Below are positions 12,231 to 23,588 of a stretch of DNA of 64,000 nucleotides, piece by piece; the stretch's first letter is position 1; every line of letters starts with the position of its first letter. The position numbers were made by a program, and so were the translations under genes. Below the pieces are notes generated by a model that made no database searches, was not told the origin of the DNA, and saw only the letters and a program-made list of their open reading frames with translations. This stretch comes from Urophycis tenuis (Eukaryota > Chordata > Actinopteri > Gadiformes > Phycidae), in contig JAXIVH010000028.1 in assembly GCA_036785325.1 (NCBI GenBank), forward strand, positions 4,876,946 to 4,940,945. The letters are read 5' to 3'.

Positions 12231-14180
12231 AGTTATGGGCAAGCCCCACTCACCCTGGGTCCGTGCGAAAAGGCCCCGGGCCCAGGACAACCGCAGGCCC
12301 CCCTATCAGACCCCCGGGGTCGGGCCAGGTCCCAGGGGACCCAGGGCCCCACACTGGCTTGCCCCCCCACGGTTGTGGGCGAAGGATCTAAGTGGAGCAC
12401 CATGTACCACCGGCACAGACAGCTACCGGCAAGCCCCACTCACCCTGGGTCCGTGCGAAAAGGCCACGGGCCCAGGACAACCGCAGGCCCCCCCATCAGA
12501 CCCCCGGGGTCGGGCTAGGTCCCAGGGGACCCAGGGCCCCACGCCGGCTTGCCCCCCCACGGTTGTGGGCGAAGGATCTACGTGGAGCACCATGTACCAC
12601 CGGCATAGACAGCTATGGGCAAGCCTCACTCACCGTGGGTCCGTGCGAAAAGGCCACGGGCCCAGGACAACCGCAGGCCCCCCCATCAGACCCCCGGGGT
12701 TGGGCCAGGTCCCAGGGGACCCAGGGCCCCACACCGGCTTGCCCCCCCACGGTTGTGGGCGAAGGATCTACGTGGAGCACCATGTACCACCGGCACAGAC
12801 AGCTACGGGCAAGCGTCACTCAACCTGGGTCCATGCGAAAAGACCCCGGGCCCAGGGCCCCCTATGGGCCTATAGGGCCGGGACCATCTTGGTCCCCCAT
12901 GGGCTGAGGCCCCCCCATCAGACATCCGGGGTTGGGCCTGGTCCCCCAAGGTTGTGGGTGAAAGATCTATGTGGAGCACCATGTACCACCGGCACAGACA
13001 GCAACAGGTGAGCCCCGCTCACCGTGGGTCCGTGCGAAAAGGCCCCGGGCCCAGGACCACCGCAGGCCCCGGGCCCAGGACCGCCGCAGGCCCCCCCATC
13101 AGACCCCCGTGGTCGGGCCAGGTCCCAGGGGACCCAGGGCCCCACACCGGCTTGCCCCCCCCCCCCCCACGGTTGTGGGCGAAGGATCTACGTGGAGCAC
13201 CATGTACCACCGGCATAGACAGCTATGGGCAAGCCCCACTCACCCTGGGTCCGTGCGAAAAGGCCCCGGGCCCAGGACCGCCGCAGGCCCCCCCATCAGA
13301 CCTCCGGGGTCGGGCCAGGTCCCAGGGGACCCAGGGCCGCACACCGGCTTGCCCCCCACGGTTGTGGGAGAAGTATCTACGTGGAGCACCATGTACCACC
13401 GGCACAGACAGCTACGGGCAATCGTCACTCACCGTGGGTCCGTGCGAAAAGGCCACGGGCCCAGGACAACCGCAGGCCCCCCCATCAGACCCCCGGGGGT
13501 GGGCCAGGTCCCAGGGGACCCAGGGCCCCCACACCGGCTTGCCCCCCCCACGGTTGTGGGCGAAGGATCTACGTGGAGCACCATGTACCACCGGCACAGA
13601 CAGCTACGGGCAAGCGTCACTCACCGTGGGTCCGTGCGAAAAGGCCACGGGCCCAGGACAACCGCAGGCCCCCCCATCAGACCCCCGGGGGTGGGCCAGG
13701 TCCCACGGGACCTAGGGCCCCCACACCGGCTTGCTCCCCCCCCACGGTTGTGGGCGAAGGATCTACGTGGAGCACCATGTACCACCGGCACAGACAGCTA
13801 CGGGCGAGCCCCGCTCACCGTGGGTCCGTGCGAAATGGCCCCGGGCCCAGGACCACCGCAGGCCCCCCCATCAGACCCCCGGGGGTGGGCCAGGTCCCAG
13901 GGGACCCAGGGCCCCACACCGGCTTTCCCCCCCCACGGTTGTGGGCGAAGGATCTACGTGGAGCACCATGTACCACCGGCACAGACAGCTACGGGCAAGC
14001 GTCACTCACCGTGGGTCCGTGCGAAAAGGCCCCGGGCCCAGGACCAACGCAGGCCCCCCCATAAGACCCCCGGGGCTGGGCCAGGTCCCAGGGGACCCAG
14101 GGCCCCCACACCGGCTTGCCCCCCACACGGTTGTGGGCGAAGGATCTACGTGGAGCACCATGTACCACCGGCATAGACAG

Positions 14181-14684
14181 CTACGGGCAAGCGTCACTCA
14201 CCGTGGGTCCGTGCAAAAAGGCCACGGGCCCAGGACAACCACAGGCCCCCCCATCAGACCCCCGGGGTCGGGCCAGGTCCCAGGGCCCCACGACGGCCTG
14301 GTCCCCCACGGTTGTAGGCGAAGGATCTACGTGGAGCACCATGTACCACCGGCATAGACAGCTATGGGCAAGCCCCACTCACCCTGGGTCCGTGCGAAAA
14401 GGCCCCGGGCCCAGGACCGCCGCAGGCCCCCCCATCAGACCCCCGTGGTCGGGCCAGGTCCCAGGGGACCCAGGGCCCCACACCGGCTTGCCCCCCCCCC
14501 CCACGGTTGTGGGCGAAGGATCTACGTGGAGCACCATGTACCACCGGCACAGACAGCTACGGGCAAGCGTCACTCACCCTGGGTCCGTGCGAAGAGGCCC
14601 CAGGCCCAGGACCACCGCAGGCCCCCCCATCAGACCCCCGGGGGTGGGCAAGGTCCCAGGGGACCCAGGGCCCCCACACCGGCT

Positions 14685-14723
<39 letters not shown>

Positions 14724-17030
14724 ACGGTTGTGGGCGAAGGATCTACGTGGAGCACCATGTACCACCGGCATAGACAGCTATGGGCAAGCCCCACTCACCC
14801 TGGGTCCGTGCAAAAAGGCCCCGGGCCCAGGGCCCCCTATGGGCCTATAGGGCCGGGACCATCTTGGTCCCCCATGGGCTGAGGCCCCCCCATCAGACCC
14901 CCGGGGTTGGGCCAGGTCCCAGGGCCCCACACCGGCCTGGTCCCCCACAGTTGTGGGTGAAAGATCTACGTGGAGCACCATGTACCACCGGCACAGACAG
15001 CTACGGGCGAGCCTCACTCACCGTGGGTCCGTGCGAAAAGGCCCCGGGCCCAGGACCACCGCAGGCCCCCCCATCAGACCCCCGGGGGTGGGCCAGGTCC
15101 CAGGGGACCCAGGGCCCCACACCGGCTTGCCCCCCCACGGTTGTGGGCGAAGGATCTATGTGGAGCACCATGTACCACCGGCATAGACAGCTACGGGCAA
15201 GCGTCACTCACCCTGGGTCCATGCGAAAAGACCCCGGGCCCAGGGCCCCCTATGGGCCTATAGGGCCGGGACCATCTTGGTCCCCCATGGGCTGAGGCCC
15301 CCCCATCAGACCCCCGGGGTTGGGCCAGGTCCCAGGGGTCCCAGGGCCCCACACCGGCCTGGTCCCCCACGGTTGTGGGTGAAAGATCTACGTGGAGCAC
15401 CATGTACCACCGGCACAGACAGCTACGGGCGAGCCTCACTCACCGTGGGTCCGTGCGAAAAGGCCCCGGGCCCAGGACCACCGCAGGCCCCCCGATCAGA
15501 CCCCCGGGGATGGGCCAGGTCCCAGGGGACCCAGGGCCCCCACACCGGCTTGCCCCCCCCCCACGGTTGTGGGCGAAGGATCTACGTGGAGCACCATGTA
15601 CCACCGGCACAGACAGCTACGGGCAAGCGTCACTCACCCTGGGTCCGTGCGAAAAGGCCACGGGCCCAGGACAACCACAGGCCCCCCCATCAGACCCCCG
15701 GGGTCGGGCCAGGTCCCAGGGCCCCACGACGGCCTGGTCCCCCACGGTTGTAGGCGAAGGATCTACGTGGAGCACCATGTACCACCGGCATAGACAGCTA
15801 TGGGCAAGCCCCACTCACCCTGGGTCCGTGCGAAAAGGCCCCGGGCCCAGGACCGCCGCAGGCCCCCCCATCAGACCCCCGTGGTCGGGCCAGGTCCCAG
15901 GGGACCCAGGGCCCCACAGCGGCTTGCCCCCCCCCCCCACGGTTGTGGGCGAAGGATCTACGTGGAGCACCATGTACCACCGGCACAGACAGCTACGGGC
16001 AAGCGTCACTCACCCTGGGTCCGTGCGAAGAGGCCCCGGGCCCAGGACCACCGCAGGCCCCCCCATCAGACCCCCGGGGGTGGGCAAGGTCCCAGGGGAC
16101 CCAGGGCCCCCACACCGGCTTGCCCCCCCCCCCCACGGTTGTGGGCGAAGGATCTACGTGGAGCACCATGTACCACCGGCATAGACAGCTATGGGCAAGC
16201 CCCACTCACCCTGGGTCCGTGCAAAAAGGCCCCGGGCCCAGGGCCCCCTATGGGCCTATAGGGCCGGGACCATCTTGGTCCCCCATGGGCTGAGGCCCCC
16301 CCATCAGACCCCCGGGGTTGGGCCAGGTCCCAGGGGTCCCAGGGCCCCACACCGGCCTGGTCCCCCACGGTTGTGGGTGAAAGATCTACGTGGAGCACCA
16401 TGTACCACCGGCACAGACAGCTACGGGCGAGCCTCACTCACCGTGGGTCCGTGCGAAAAGGCCCCGGGCCCAGGACCACCGCAGGCCCCCCCATCAGACC
16501 CCCGGGGGTGGGCCAGGTCCCAGGGGACCCAGGGCCCCACACCGGCTTGCCCCCCCACGGTTGTGGGCGAAGGATCTATGTGGAGCACCATGTACCACCG
16601 GCATAGACAGCTACGGGCAAGCGTCACTCACCCTGGGTCCATGCGAAAAGACCCCGGGCCCAGGGCCCCCTATGGGCCTATAGGGCCGGGACCATCTTGG
16701 TCCCCCATGGGCTGAGGCCCCCCCATCAGACCCCCGGGGTTGGGCCAGGTCCCAGGGGTCCCAGGGCCCCACACCGGCCTGGTCCCCCACGGTTGTGGGT
16801 GAAAGATCTACGTGGAGCACCATGTACCACCGGCACAGACAGCTATGGGCGAGCCTCACTCACCGTGGGTCCGTGCGAAAAGGCCCCGGGCCCAGGACCG
16901 CCGCAGGCCCCCCCATCAGACCCCCGGGGGTGGGCCAGGTCCCAGGGGACCCAGGGCCCCCACACCGGCTTGCCCCCCCCCACGGTTGTGGGCAAGGATC
17001 TACGTGGAGCACCATGTACCACCGGCACAG
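14181..17030. repeat. Higher-order repeat in GC satellite, two blocks of ~1.4 kb
   Basis: 14181-15600 and 15617-17030 are two copies of one multi-monomer block. Shared variants include GACCCCCGTGGTCGGGCC, GGTTGTAGGCGAAGG, GTGGGCAAGGTCCC and GTCCGTGCAAAAAGG. The offset drifts between 1411 and 1436 bp, partly because of C-run length: 37 C at 14687 against far fewer in the second copy. Confidence 0.8.
14687..14723 (+). repeat. 37-bp poly(C) run
   Basis: An uninterrupted run of C between GGCTTG and ACGGTTG. This is the extreme of a C-run that is 6-14 bp in most other monomers. It could be a real slippage expansion or a sequencing or assembly artefact. Confidence 0.9.
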
Positions 17031-17373
17031 ACAGCTACGGGCGAGCCCCGCTCACCGTGGGTCCGTGCGAAAAGGCCCCAGGCCCAGGACCACCGCAGGC
17101 CCCCCCATCAGACCCCCGGGGGTGGGCCAGTTCCCAGGGGACCCAGGGCCCCCACACCGGCCTGGTCCCCCACGGTTTTGGGTGAAAGATCTACGTGGAG
17201 CACCATGTACCACCGGCACAGACAGCTACGGGCGAGCCTCACTCACTGTGGGTCCGTGCGAAAAGGCCCCGGGCCCAGGACCGCCGCAGGCCCCCCCATC
17301 AGACCCCCGGGGGTGGGCCAGGTCCCAGGGGACCCAGGGCCCCCACACCGGCTTGCCCCCCCCCCACGGTTGA

Positions 17374-17870
17374 TCTCGGGACGATCTCGGGACCACGGCT
17401 GAGATCAGTAAACTCGCGGGGCAAACCACGATCGCCCCCCCGCCGAGGCGCACCGAAAGGCGGCGGCAGCAGAAACGCATTCACCGCGGCTGCCGGGGAG
17501 GCCTTCGGAACAGACTTCGCTTCGCACCGCACAGGACTGCCCTTCCCAGCATCTTCCTCGCCAATGTCCGATCCCTGGTGAATAAAATGGACGAACTACG
17601 TCTGTGGATTACCACCAACAAACGGATCATGGACTGCAATCTCCTGATTTTCACGGAAACCTGGCTTAACCCTTCCGTCCCGGATACCGCAATTAACCTG
17701 GCGGAGCGCAACGTTCTCAGAGCAGATCGGACGGCGACCTCGGGTAAGAGCAAGGGTGGGGGTTTGCGCATCTATGTCAGCAATGCTTGGTGTACTGATT
17801 CTTCCATCATTGAAAGTCACTGCTCTGAGAACGCTGAATATCTCATGGTTAAATGTAGACCCTTTTACCT
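17374..17870 (+). pseudogene. LINE A ORF, N-terminal part (basic leader and start of endonuclease)
   Basis: The frame is open from just inside the element to the LINE B insertion. It encodes an Arg-rich leader and then the start of an apurinic-type endonuclease: NVRSLVNKMDEL at about 17562 and FTETWLNPSVPD at about 17650 (the catalytic Glu motif). It breaks off in the middle of the domain after KCRPFYL. No ATG is visible upstream in frame, so the true N-terminus is missing or uses an internal ATG (17578 or 17587). The rest resumes in register at 21282, which shows the gene was split by a single insertion. Confidence 0.85.
17865..17870. repeat. Target site duplication of LINE B, left copy (TTACCT)
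   Basis: TTACCT at 17865-17870 is repeated at 21278-21283. Removing one copy together with 17871-21277 restores the LINE A reading frame (FYL followed by PREF), which supports both boundaries. Confidence 0.85.
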
Positions 17871-17906
17871 CAGAATCAGAATCAGAATCAGAATCAGAAT
17901 CAAGTT
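17871..17906 (-). repeat. Hexanucleotide tail of LINE B
   Basis: Five to six TCAGAA-type units (TTCTGA on the element strand) followed by the AATAAACTTGATTCTG-type end. It marks the 3' end of the element. Confidence 0.9.
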
Positions 17907-18256
17907 TATTGCCAAGTAGGTTTACACCTACAAGGAATTCGACTTGGTGCAATTGGTGCAAGGGAAAAAACAGTATTAAAAATATAAGTAAGTAAAAAAA
18001 AGTAAAAAAGTAGAAAAGTAAAATAACTATAATAAAATAAAATAAATATATATATACAATGTACAATGAATATGAGTATGAATATGAATATGGATATGGA
18101 ATACAGAGCAGTAGTGCATGCAGAGGAAAATGGAAAAATGGTGGACCCGAATGAGTGCACACTGTACACACTGTGCGTTAATGTAACGCAGACGATCTGA
18201 AGATGCCACGTTAATGTAGCATGTAGGTCTGTGTGGGGGGAGGGAGAGAGTCAGTG

Positions 18257-21200
18257 TCAGTGGGGGCTCCGGGCCTTGTTGACAAGGCTAGTGGCAGACG
18301 GGAAAAAACTGTTCTTATGCCGTGAGGTTTTGGTCCTGATGGACCGCAGCCTCCTGCCAGAGGGGAGTGATGCAAAGAGATGGTGACCGGGGTGGGAGGG
18401 GTCGGCCATAATCTTACCTGCACGCCTCAGGGTCCTGGAGGTGTACAGGTCCTGGAGCGACGGCAGATTGCAGCCAATCACCTTCTCTGCAGACCGAATG
18501 ATGCGCTGCAGTCTGCCCTTGTCCTTGGCGGTGGCAGCAGCGAACCAGATGGTGATGGAGGAGGTGAGGATGGACTCAATGATGGAGGAGTAGAAGTGCA
18601 CCATCATTGTCCTGGGCAGGTTGAATTTCTTCAGCTGCCTAAGGAAGTACATCCTCTGCTGGGCTTTCTTGATGAGGGAGCTGATGTTCAGCTCCCACTT
18701 GAGATCCTGGGAGATGACAGTTCCCAGGAAGCGGAAAGACTCCACAGTGTCAATTGTGTAGTCGCAGAGGGTGATGGGGGCAGGTGAGGCTGAGTACTTC
18801 CTGAAGTCCACAACCATCTCCACTGTCTTTAGAGCGTTGAGCTCTAGGTTGTTCCGGCTGCACCATGTCACCAGATGGTCTATCTCCCACCTGTAGTCAG
18901 ACTCATCACCATCAGAAATGAGTCCAATGAGGGTGGTGTCATCCGCAAACTTCAGAAGCTTGACGGACTGGTGACTGGAGGTGCAGCTGTTTGTGTACAG
19001 GGAGAAGAGCAGAGGAGAAAGAACACAGCCCTGGGGGGAACCGGTGCTGATGGTCTGTGAGTCGGAGATGCATTTTCCCAGCTTCACATGCTGCTTCCTG
19101 TCAGACAGGAAGTCTGTAATCCACCTGCAGGTGGAGTCAGGCACACTAAGCTGGGAGAGCTTCTCCTGAAGCAGAGCCGGGATGATGGTGTTGAAAGCAG
19201 AGCTGAAATCCACAAACAGGATCCTGGCGTAGGTTCCTGCGGAGTCCAGGTGCTGGAGGATGTAGTGGAAGGCCAAGTTGACTGCATCGTCTACAGACCT
19301 GTTGGCTCTGTAGGCAAACTGCAGGGGGTCCAGGAGGGGGTCGGTGATGCCTTTCAGGTGTGAGAGCACAAGGCGCTCAAAGGACTTCATAACCACAGAG
19401 GTCAGGGCGACGGGTCTGAAGTCGTTAAGTCCTGTGGTCCTTGGCTTCTTGGGGACAGGAATGATGGTAGAGGTCTTGAAGCAGGCTGGCACGTGACATG
19501 TCTCCAGTGAGGTGTTGAAAATGTCTGTGAACACTGGAGACAGCTGATCAGCACAGTGCTTCAAGGTGGATGGGGAGACAGAATCCGGTCCAGCAGCTTT
19601 CCGGGTGTTCTGTCTCCTGAAGAGTTTGTTGACGTCCCTCTCATGGATGGAAAGAGTCGTCACTGAGGTGGGTGGGGGGGTCGAGGGGGGGACCTTTAAG
19701 TTTGGCATTGGTGGAGGTGCCCAGGCCCCCACTGAGGTGGGGGAGGTGATAAGCTGGAGCTGTTGGGAGGTGTCATGGGGGATGGTTGCAGGACTGTCCC
19801 TTTGTCTTTCAAAGCGGCAGTAGAACTCGTTCAGGTCATTGGCCAGACGATGGTCGTTGATGGAGTGGGGGGCTTTAGGCTTGTAGTTGGTGATTTGCCT
19901 AAGCCCTTTCCAGACAGACGCAGAGTCGTTGGCTGAGAAGTGGTGTTGGAGCTTCTCAGAGTACAGTCGTTTAGCCTCTTTCACCGCCTTGCCAAACTTG
20001 TACTTCGCCTCTTTATAACTGTCTTTGTCCCCACTCCTGAAGGCAACTTCCTTATCCAACCTTAACCTTCTGAGTTTGGCTGTGAACCAGGGTTTGTCAT
20101 TGTTGTAACTCACCCTGGTGCGTGTTGGAATGCAGCTGTCCTCACAGAAACTGATGTAGGACGTCACAGCCTCTGTGTACTCATCCAGACTGTTGGTAGC
20201 AGTCCTGAACACATCCCAGTCAGTAGAGTCCAAACACGCCTGGAGATCCTCCACGGCCTCACTGGTCCACTTCTTTGATGTCCTCACTACAGGTTTGCAG
20301 AGCTTTAATTTCTGCCTGTACGCAGGAATCAGGTGGACCATGACGTGGTCAGAGTGTCCCAGTGCAGCACGGGGGACGGCGTGATAGGCATCCCTGACTG
20401 TGGTGTAACAGTGATCCAGAATGTTCTCCTCTCTGGTCGGGCATTTAATAAACTGTCTATATTTAGGGAGTTCGTGAGTGAGGTTTCCTTTGTTAAAATC
20501 ACCAACGACAATAACTAAGGAGTCCGGGTTGGTACGCTCCACACACAGTATCTGGTCGGCGAGCATGCGCTGTGCGTCCTGCACGTTGGCCGACGGTGGA
20601 ATGTAAACACCGACCAGAATGAATGAAGCGAACTCACGGGGTGAATAAAAGGGCTTACAGTTTATGAAGTAAGATTCCAGATCAGGAGAACAGTGCTGCT
20701 GGATCGCCGTCACGTCGTTGCACCAACCACTGTTGATGTAAAAACAGATTCCTCCACCTTTTGTTTTGCCGGAGAGTTCCGCGTCTCTGTCCGCTCTGTA
20801 GAGTTGGAAGCCTGCCAGCTGCAGCGCAGAGTCCGGTATTAAGCCACAAAGCCACGTCTCCGTAAAGCACAAAACAGCGGATGAATAAAAGTCCCTGTTT
20901 TTTCCCAACAGCAGTTGTAATTCGTCCAGTTTGTTGGGCAGTGAACGCACGTTAGAGAGAAATATACCCGGTAGAGGTGTGCGTAATCCGCGCTGGCGAA
21001 GACGCACAAGCGCACCGGCACGTTTTCCTCTCCTCCGACGTTTTACTGCGTGAGCAAAGGTGAGCGCACCTTTGACCAGAATGTCCAAAATTTCCAATGT
21101 TGGGAGAGCGAAAGTAGGAAATAAATCCTCTGGCGTTGTTACCCTGATGTTCATGAGCTCTTCTCTGGTGAAAGAGCTCCGGGTGCCATCGCAAAAGACG

Positions 21201-21268
21201 GAGTTTAAACACAAAACAAAACAAAACAACGCGCACCAACACACCGAGGCGACCATCCGCGGCGCCAT
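18257..21268 (-). CDS. LINE B endonuclease/reverse transcriptase (1003 aa, intact)
   Basis: Catalyses target-primed reverse transcription of its own RNA. The ATG at 21268 is 9 nt from the element's 5' end. Residues 1-28 form a hydrophobic, Cys-rich, signal-peptide-like leader ([19 protein letters not shown]). A basic stretch ([10 protein letters not shown]) is near residue 77. The endonuclease covers about 108-330: [36 protein letters not shown]. The RT covers about 560-850: [60 protein letters not shown]. The C-terminal region, to ARSPH, matches the usual length for the group. All catalytic motifs are present and there is no internal stop, so it could be active. No separate ORF1 is visible. 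Confidence 0.93.
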   Translation of the reverse strand: MAPRMVASVCWCALFCFVLCLNSVFCDGTRSSFTREELMNIRVTTPEDLFPTFALPTLEILDILVKGALTFAHAVKRRRRGKRAGALVRLRQRGLRTPLPGIFLSNVRSLPNKLDELQLLLGKNRDFYSSAVLCFTETWLCGLIPDSALQLAGFQLYRADRDAELSGKTKGGGICFYINSGWCNDVTAIQQHCSPDLESYFINCKPFYSPREFASFILVGVYIPPSANVQDAQRMLADQILCVERTNPDSLVIVVGDFNKGNLTHELPKYRQFIKCPTREENILDHCYTTVRDAYHAVPRAALGHSDHVMVHLIPAYRQKLKLCKPVVRTSKKWTSEAVEDLQACLDSTDWDVFRTATNSLDEYTEAVTSYISFCEDSCIPTRTRVSYNNDKPWFTAKLRRLRLDKEVAFRSGDKDSYKEAKYKFGKAVKEAKRLYSEKLQHHFSANDSASVWKGLRQITNYKPKAPHSINDHRLANDLNEFYCRFERQRDSPATIPHDTSQQLQLITSPTSVGAWAPPPMPNLKVPPSTPPPTSVTTLSIHERDVNKLFRRQNTRKAAGPDSVSPSTLKHCADQLSPVFTDIFNTSLETCHVPACFKTSTIIPVPKKPRTTGLNDFRPVALTSVVMKSFERLVLSHLKGITDPLLDPLQFAYRANRSVDDAVNLAFHYILQHLDSAGTYARILFVDFSSAFNTIIPALLQEKLSQLSVPDSTCRWITDFLSDRKQHVKLGKCISDSQTISTGSPQGCVLSPLLFSLYTNSCTSSHQSVKLLKFADDTTLIGLISDGDESDYRWEIDHLVTWCSRNNLELNALKTVEMVVDFRKYSASPAPITLCDYTIDTVESFRFLGTVISQDLKWELNISSLIKKAQQRMYFLRQLKKFNLPRTMMVHFYSSIIESILTSSITIWFAAATAKDKGRLQRIIRSAEKVIGCNLPSLQDLYTSRTLRRAGKIMADPSHPGHHLFASLPSGRRLRSIRTKTSRHKNSFFPSATSLVNKARSPH

Positions 21269-21272
21269 CTTG
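21261..21272 (-). promoter_or_regulatory. YY1-like motif at the 5' end of LINE B
   Basis: CAAGATGGCGCC on the element strand contains the AAGATGGC core of the YY1 site. It overlaps the LINE B start codon and lies within 17 nt of the 5' terminus. YY1 sites in this position set transcription start in mammalian L1; the same role here is inference. Confidence 0.5.
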
Positions 21273-21277
21273 GTACA

Positions 21278-21283
21278 TTACCT
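21278..21283. repeat. Target site duplication of LINE B, right copy (TTACCT)
   Basis: Second copy of the 6-bp duplication flanking LINE B. Confidence 0.85.
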
Positions 21284-23588
21284 ACCGAGAGAATTTACAT
21301 CTGCTATTATTACGGCTAGTTACATCCCCCCTGACGCTAATGCCTCGCTTGCGATGAAAGAACTGCATTCTGCCATTAGCAAGCAACAAACTACACACCC
21401 CGATGCAGCCTTCATTGTTGCGGGTGACTTCAATCACACAAACTTAAAGTCCGTTCTCCCCAAATTTAAACAGCATGTCTCCTGCCCCACCAGGGGAGAC
21501 AAAACTTTAGACCATGTTTACACTAACATGGCCGATGCATACAAATCCATCCCCCTCCCCCACTTAGGACAATCAGACCATGTCTCTTTGTTCCTACTCC
21601 CCAAGTACTCCCCACTTATCAGACGTGTGAAGCCCACAGTGAGGACAGTCAAGATCTGGCCAGAAGGGGCAGAGGCTAAACTCCAGGAATGTTTTTCAAA
21701 ACATGACTGGAGTAAGCACTCCTCGGAGGCAACCCTTGACTCCCACACGGACATCACCCTTTACACCTCCTCTGTCCTGGACTACATGAGATCCAGCACA
21801 GACAGTGTCACTACACTAAAAAGAATTATTACTTTCCCTAACCAGAAGCCATGGATGAACGGGGAGGTCCGAGCCCTGCTGAAAGCACGCGACATCGCCT
21901 TCAGATCTGGGGACCGGCAGGCCTACAGCACATCCAGGGCCAACCTGAAGAGGGGCATCACCGAGGCCAAACGCAACCACAAGCTGAGGATCGAGGAGCA
22001 CTTCACGAATGGCTCCGACCCCCGACGCATGTGGCAGGGCATCCAGGCCATCACAGACTACAAACCCGCTCACATCACCCCCCAATCCAGCGACGCCTCC
22101 CTACCTGAGGAACTCAACCTCTTCTATGGGCGCTTTGATACAGTCAACAAGGAGGTGGCCATCAAGGAGGTGCTCCCTGCAGGCCACCAACCCCTCACAC
22201 TCTCCCCCTCCGATGTGTTTGCAGCACTGAGCAGGATCAATCCACGGAAGGCAGCTGGTCCTGATGGCGTCCCCGGACGTGTCTACAGGGCCTGCGCAGA
22301 GCAGCTGACTGAGGTCTGGACTGACATCTTCAACCTGTCACTAGCCCAAGCAACTGTCCCTGAATGCCTCAAATCCACCACCATCGTGCCAGTGCCCAAA
22401 CACTCCACTGCAGTTGACCTCAATGACTTCCGCCCAGTCGCGCTTACCCCCACCATCGCGAAGTGCTTCGAGAGGCTGGTCCTGGGTCACATCAAATCCT
22501 GTCTACCACCCACACTGGACCCCTTTCAATTTGCCTACCGCCAGAATAGGAGTACAGAGGATGCCATTGCCACGGCACTGCACTCCGCCCTCTCCCACCT
22601 GGACAAAAGCCATACATATGTTAGAATGCTGTTCATAGACTTCAGTTCAGCATTCAACACCATCAACCCCTCCAAACTGATCACCAAACTCCAGGATCTG
22701 AACATTGCCCCCTCCCTCCGTAACTGGATACTGGACTTCCTGACCAACAGACCGCAGTCTGTTAGGATCAACGGTCACACTTCCTCCACCCTCACCCTGA
22801 ACACTGGCGTTCCGCAGGGCTGTGTGCTGAGCCCTCTCCTGTACTCTCTCTTCACCCACGACTGCACTCCGACACATGGTTCAAACACCATTGTGAAGTT
22901 TGCAGACGACACAACGGTGATAGGCCTCATCAGCAACAACGATGAGTCAGCGTACAGGGAGGAGGTTCAGTGCCTAGCTGCGTGGTGCGCCGACAACAAC
23001 CTGTCCCTCAACGCCACGAAGACCAAGGAGATCATCGTGGACTACAGGAAAACAAAAGGCGGCACGCACACCCCCCTCCACATTAACGGGACGGAGGTTA
23101 AGCGGGTATCCAACTTTAAGTTTCTGGGAGTCCACATCTCCGACAGTCTATCCTGGTCCCTCAACACCACTGCCCTAATCAAGAAGGCTCACCAGCGCCT
23201 CTTCTTCTTGAGGAGACTAAAAAAGGCCCACCTGTCTCCTCAGATCCTGGTGAACTTCTACCGCAGCACCATCGAGAGCGTACTAACCAACTGTGTCACA
23301 GTGTGGTATGGTAACTGCTCCGCCTCGGACCGGAAAGCACTGCAGAGGGTGGTGAAAATCGCCCAACGCATCACCGGTTCCCCACTCCCCTCCATCGAGG
23401 CTGTCCAGAGGAAGCGGTGCCTGCGTAAGGCGCGCAGCATCGCAAAGGACAGCTCTCACCCCAACCATAGACTGTTCACCCTCCTCCCCTCTGGAAAGCG
23501 CTACAGGTCTCTGGGCACCCGGACCACCAGGTTCAGGGGAAGCTTTTTCCCCCAAGCTGTCAGCCTCCTGAACTCCAAACCCGCATGA
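21282..23588 (+). pseudogene. LINE A ORF, remainder of endonuclease, reverse transcriptase and C-terminus
   Basis: The frame resumes with LPREFTSAIITASYIPP, continuing the domain cut at 17870. Visible in order: endonuclease motifs AGDFNH and LGQSDHVSL, then RT blocks [51 protein letters not shown] (catalytic Asp pair) and FKFLGVHISD, ending LLNSKPA and a stop. No stop or frameshift was seen in this 769-codon part, so the only visible lesion is the LINE B insertion. The open frame continues upstream into antisense LINE B (from 21060), but that part is not LINE A sequence. Confidence 0.9.

Larger units (their letters stand above)
3773..17372. repeat. GC-rich ~190-bp satellite, main block
   Basis: About 71 head-to-tail monomers. 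Each runs through CCCCATCAGACCCCCGGGG, CCAGGTCCCAGGGGACCC, a C-run, ACGGTTGTGGGCGAAGGAT, GAGCACCATGTACCACCGG, CAGACAGCTACGGGC and GTCCGTGCGAAAAGGCC. Typical spacing is 190 bp; some shorter monomers lack the GGGACCCAGGGCCCCCACAC part. A second monomer type carries CCTATGGGCCTATAGGGCC and GGGACCATCTTGGTCCC, for example near 4400, 5590, 7330, 7715, 10060, 10480, 11870, 12865, 14840, 15250, 16255 and 16675. Reading frames of 60-400 codons across this block rotate frame each monomer and are not supported as genes. Confidence 0.95.
17871..21277 (-). mobile_element. LINE B: apparently full-length APE-type LINE (CR1/L2/Rex1 group) inserted in LINE A
   Basis: A 3.4-kb element on the - strand bounded by a 6-bp duplication. 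On its own strand it starts TGTACCAAGATGGCGCC, has one intact ORF beginning 9 nt from the 5' end, a ~385-bp 3' UTR and a (TTCTGA)n tail seen as CAGAATCAGAATCAGAATC at 17871. The flanking TSD, intact ORF and tail all point to a recent insertion. Confidence 0.92.

Noticed and set aside
18380..20520. + strand frames of 60-135 codons across LINE B
   Set aside because: They are antisense shadows of the intact 1003-codon ORF.
21060..21281. First ~74 codons of the long + strand frame that continues into LINE A
   Set aside because: This part is antisense LINE B read through by chance; the LINE A frame starts at the insertion edge.
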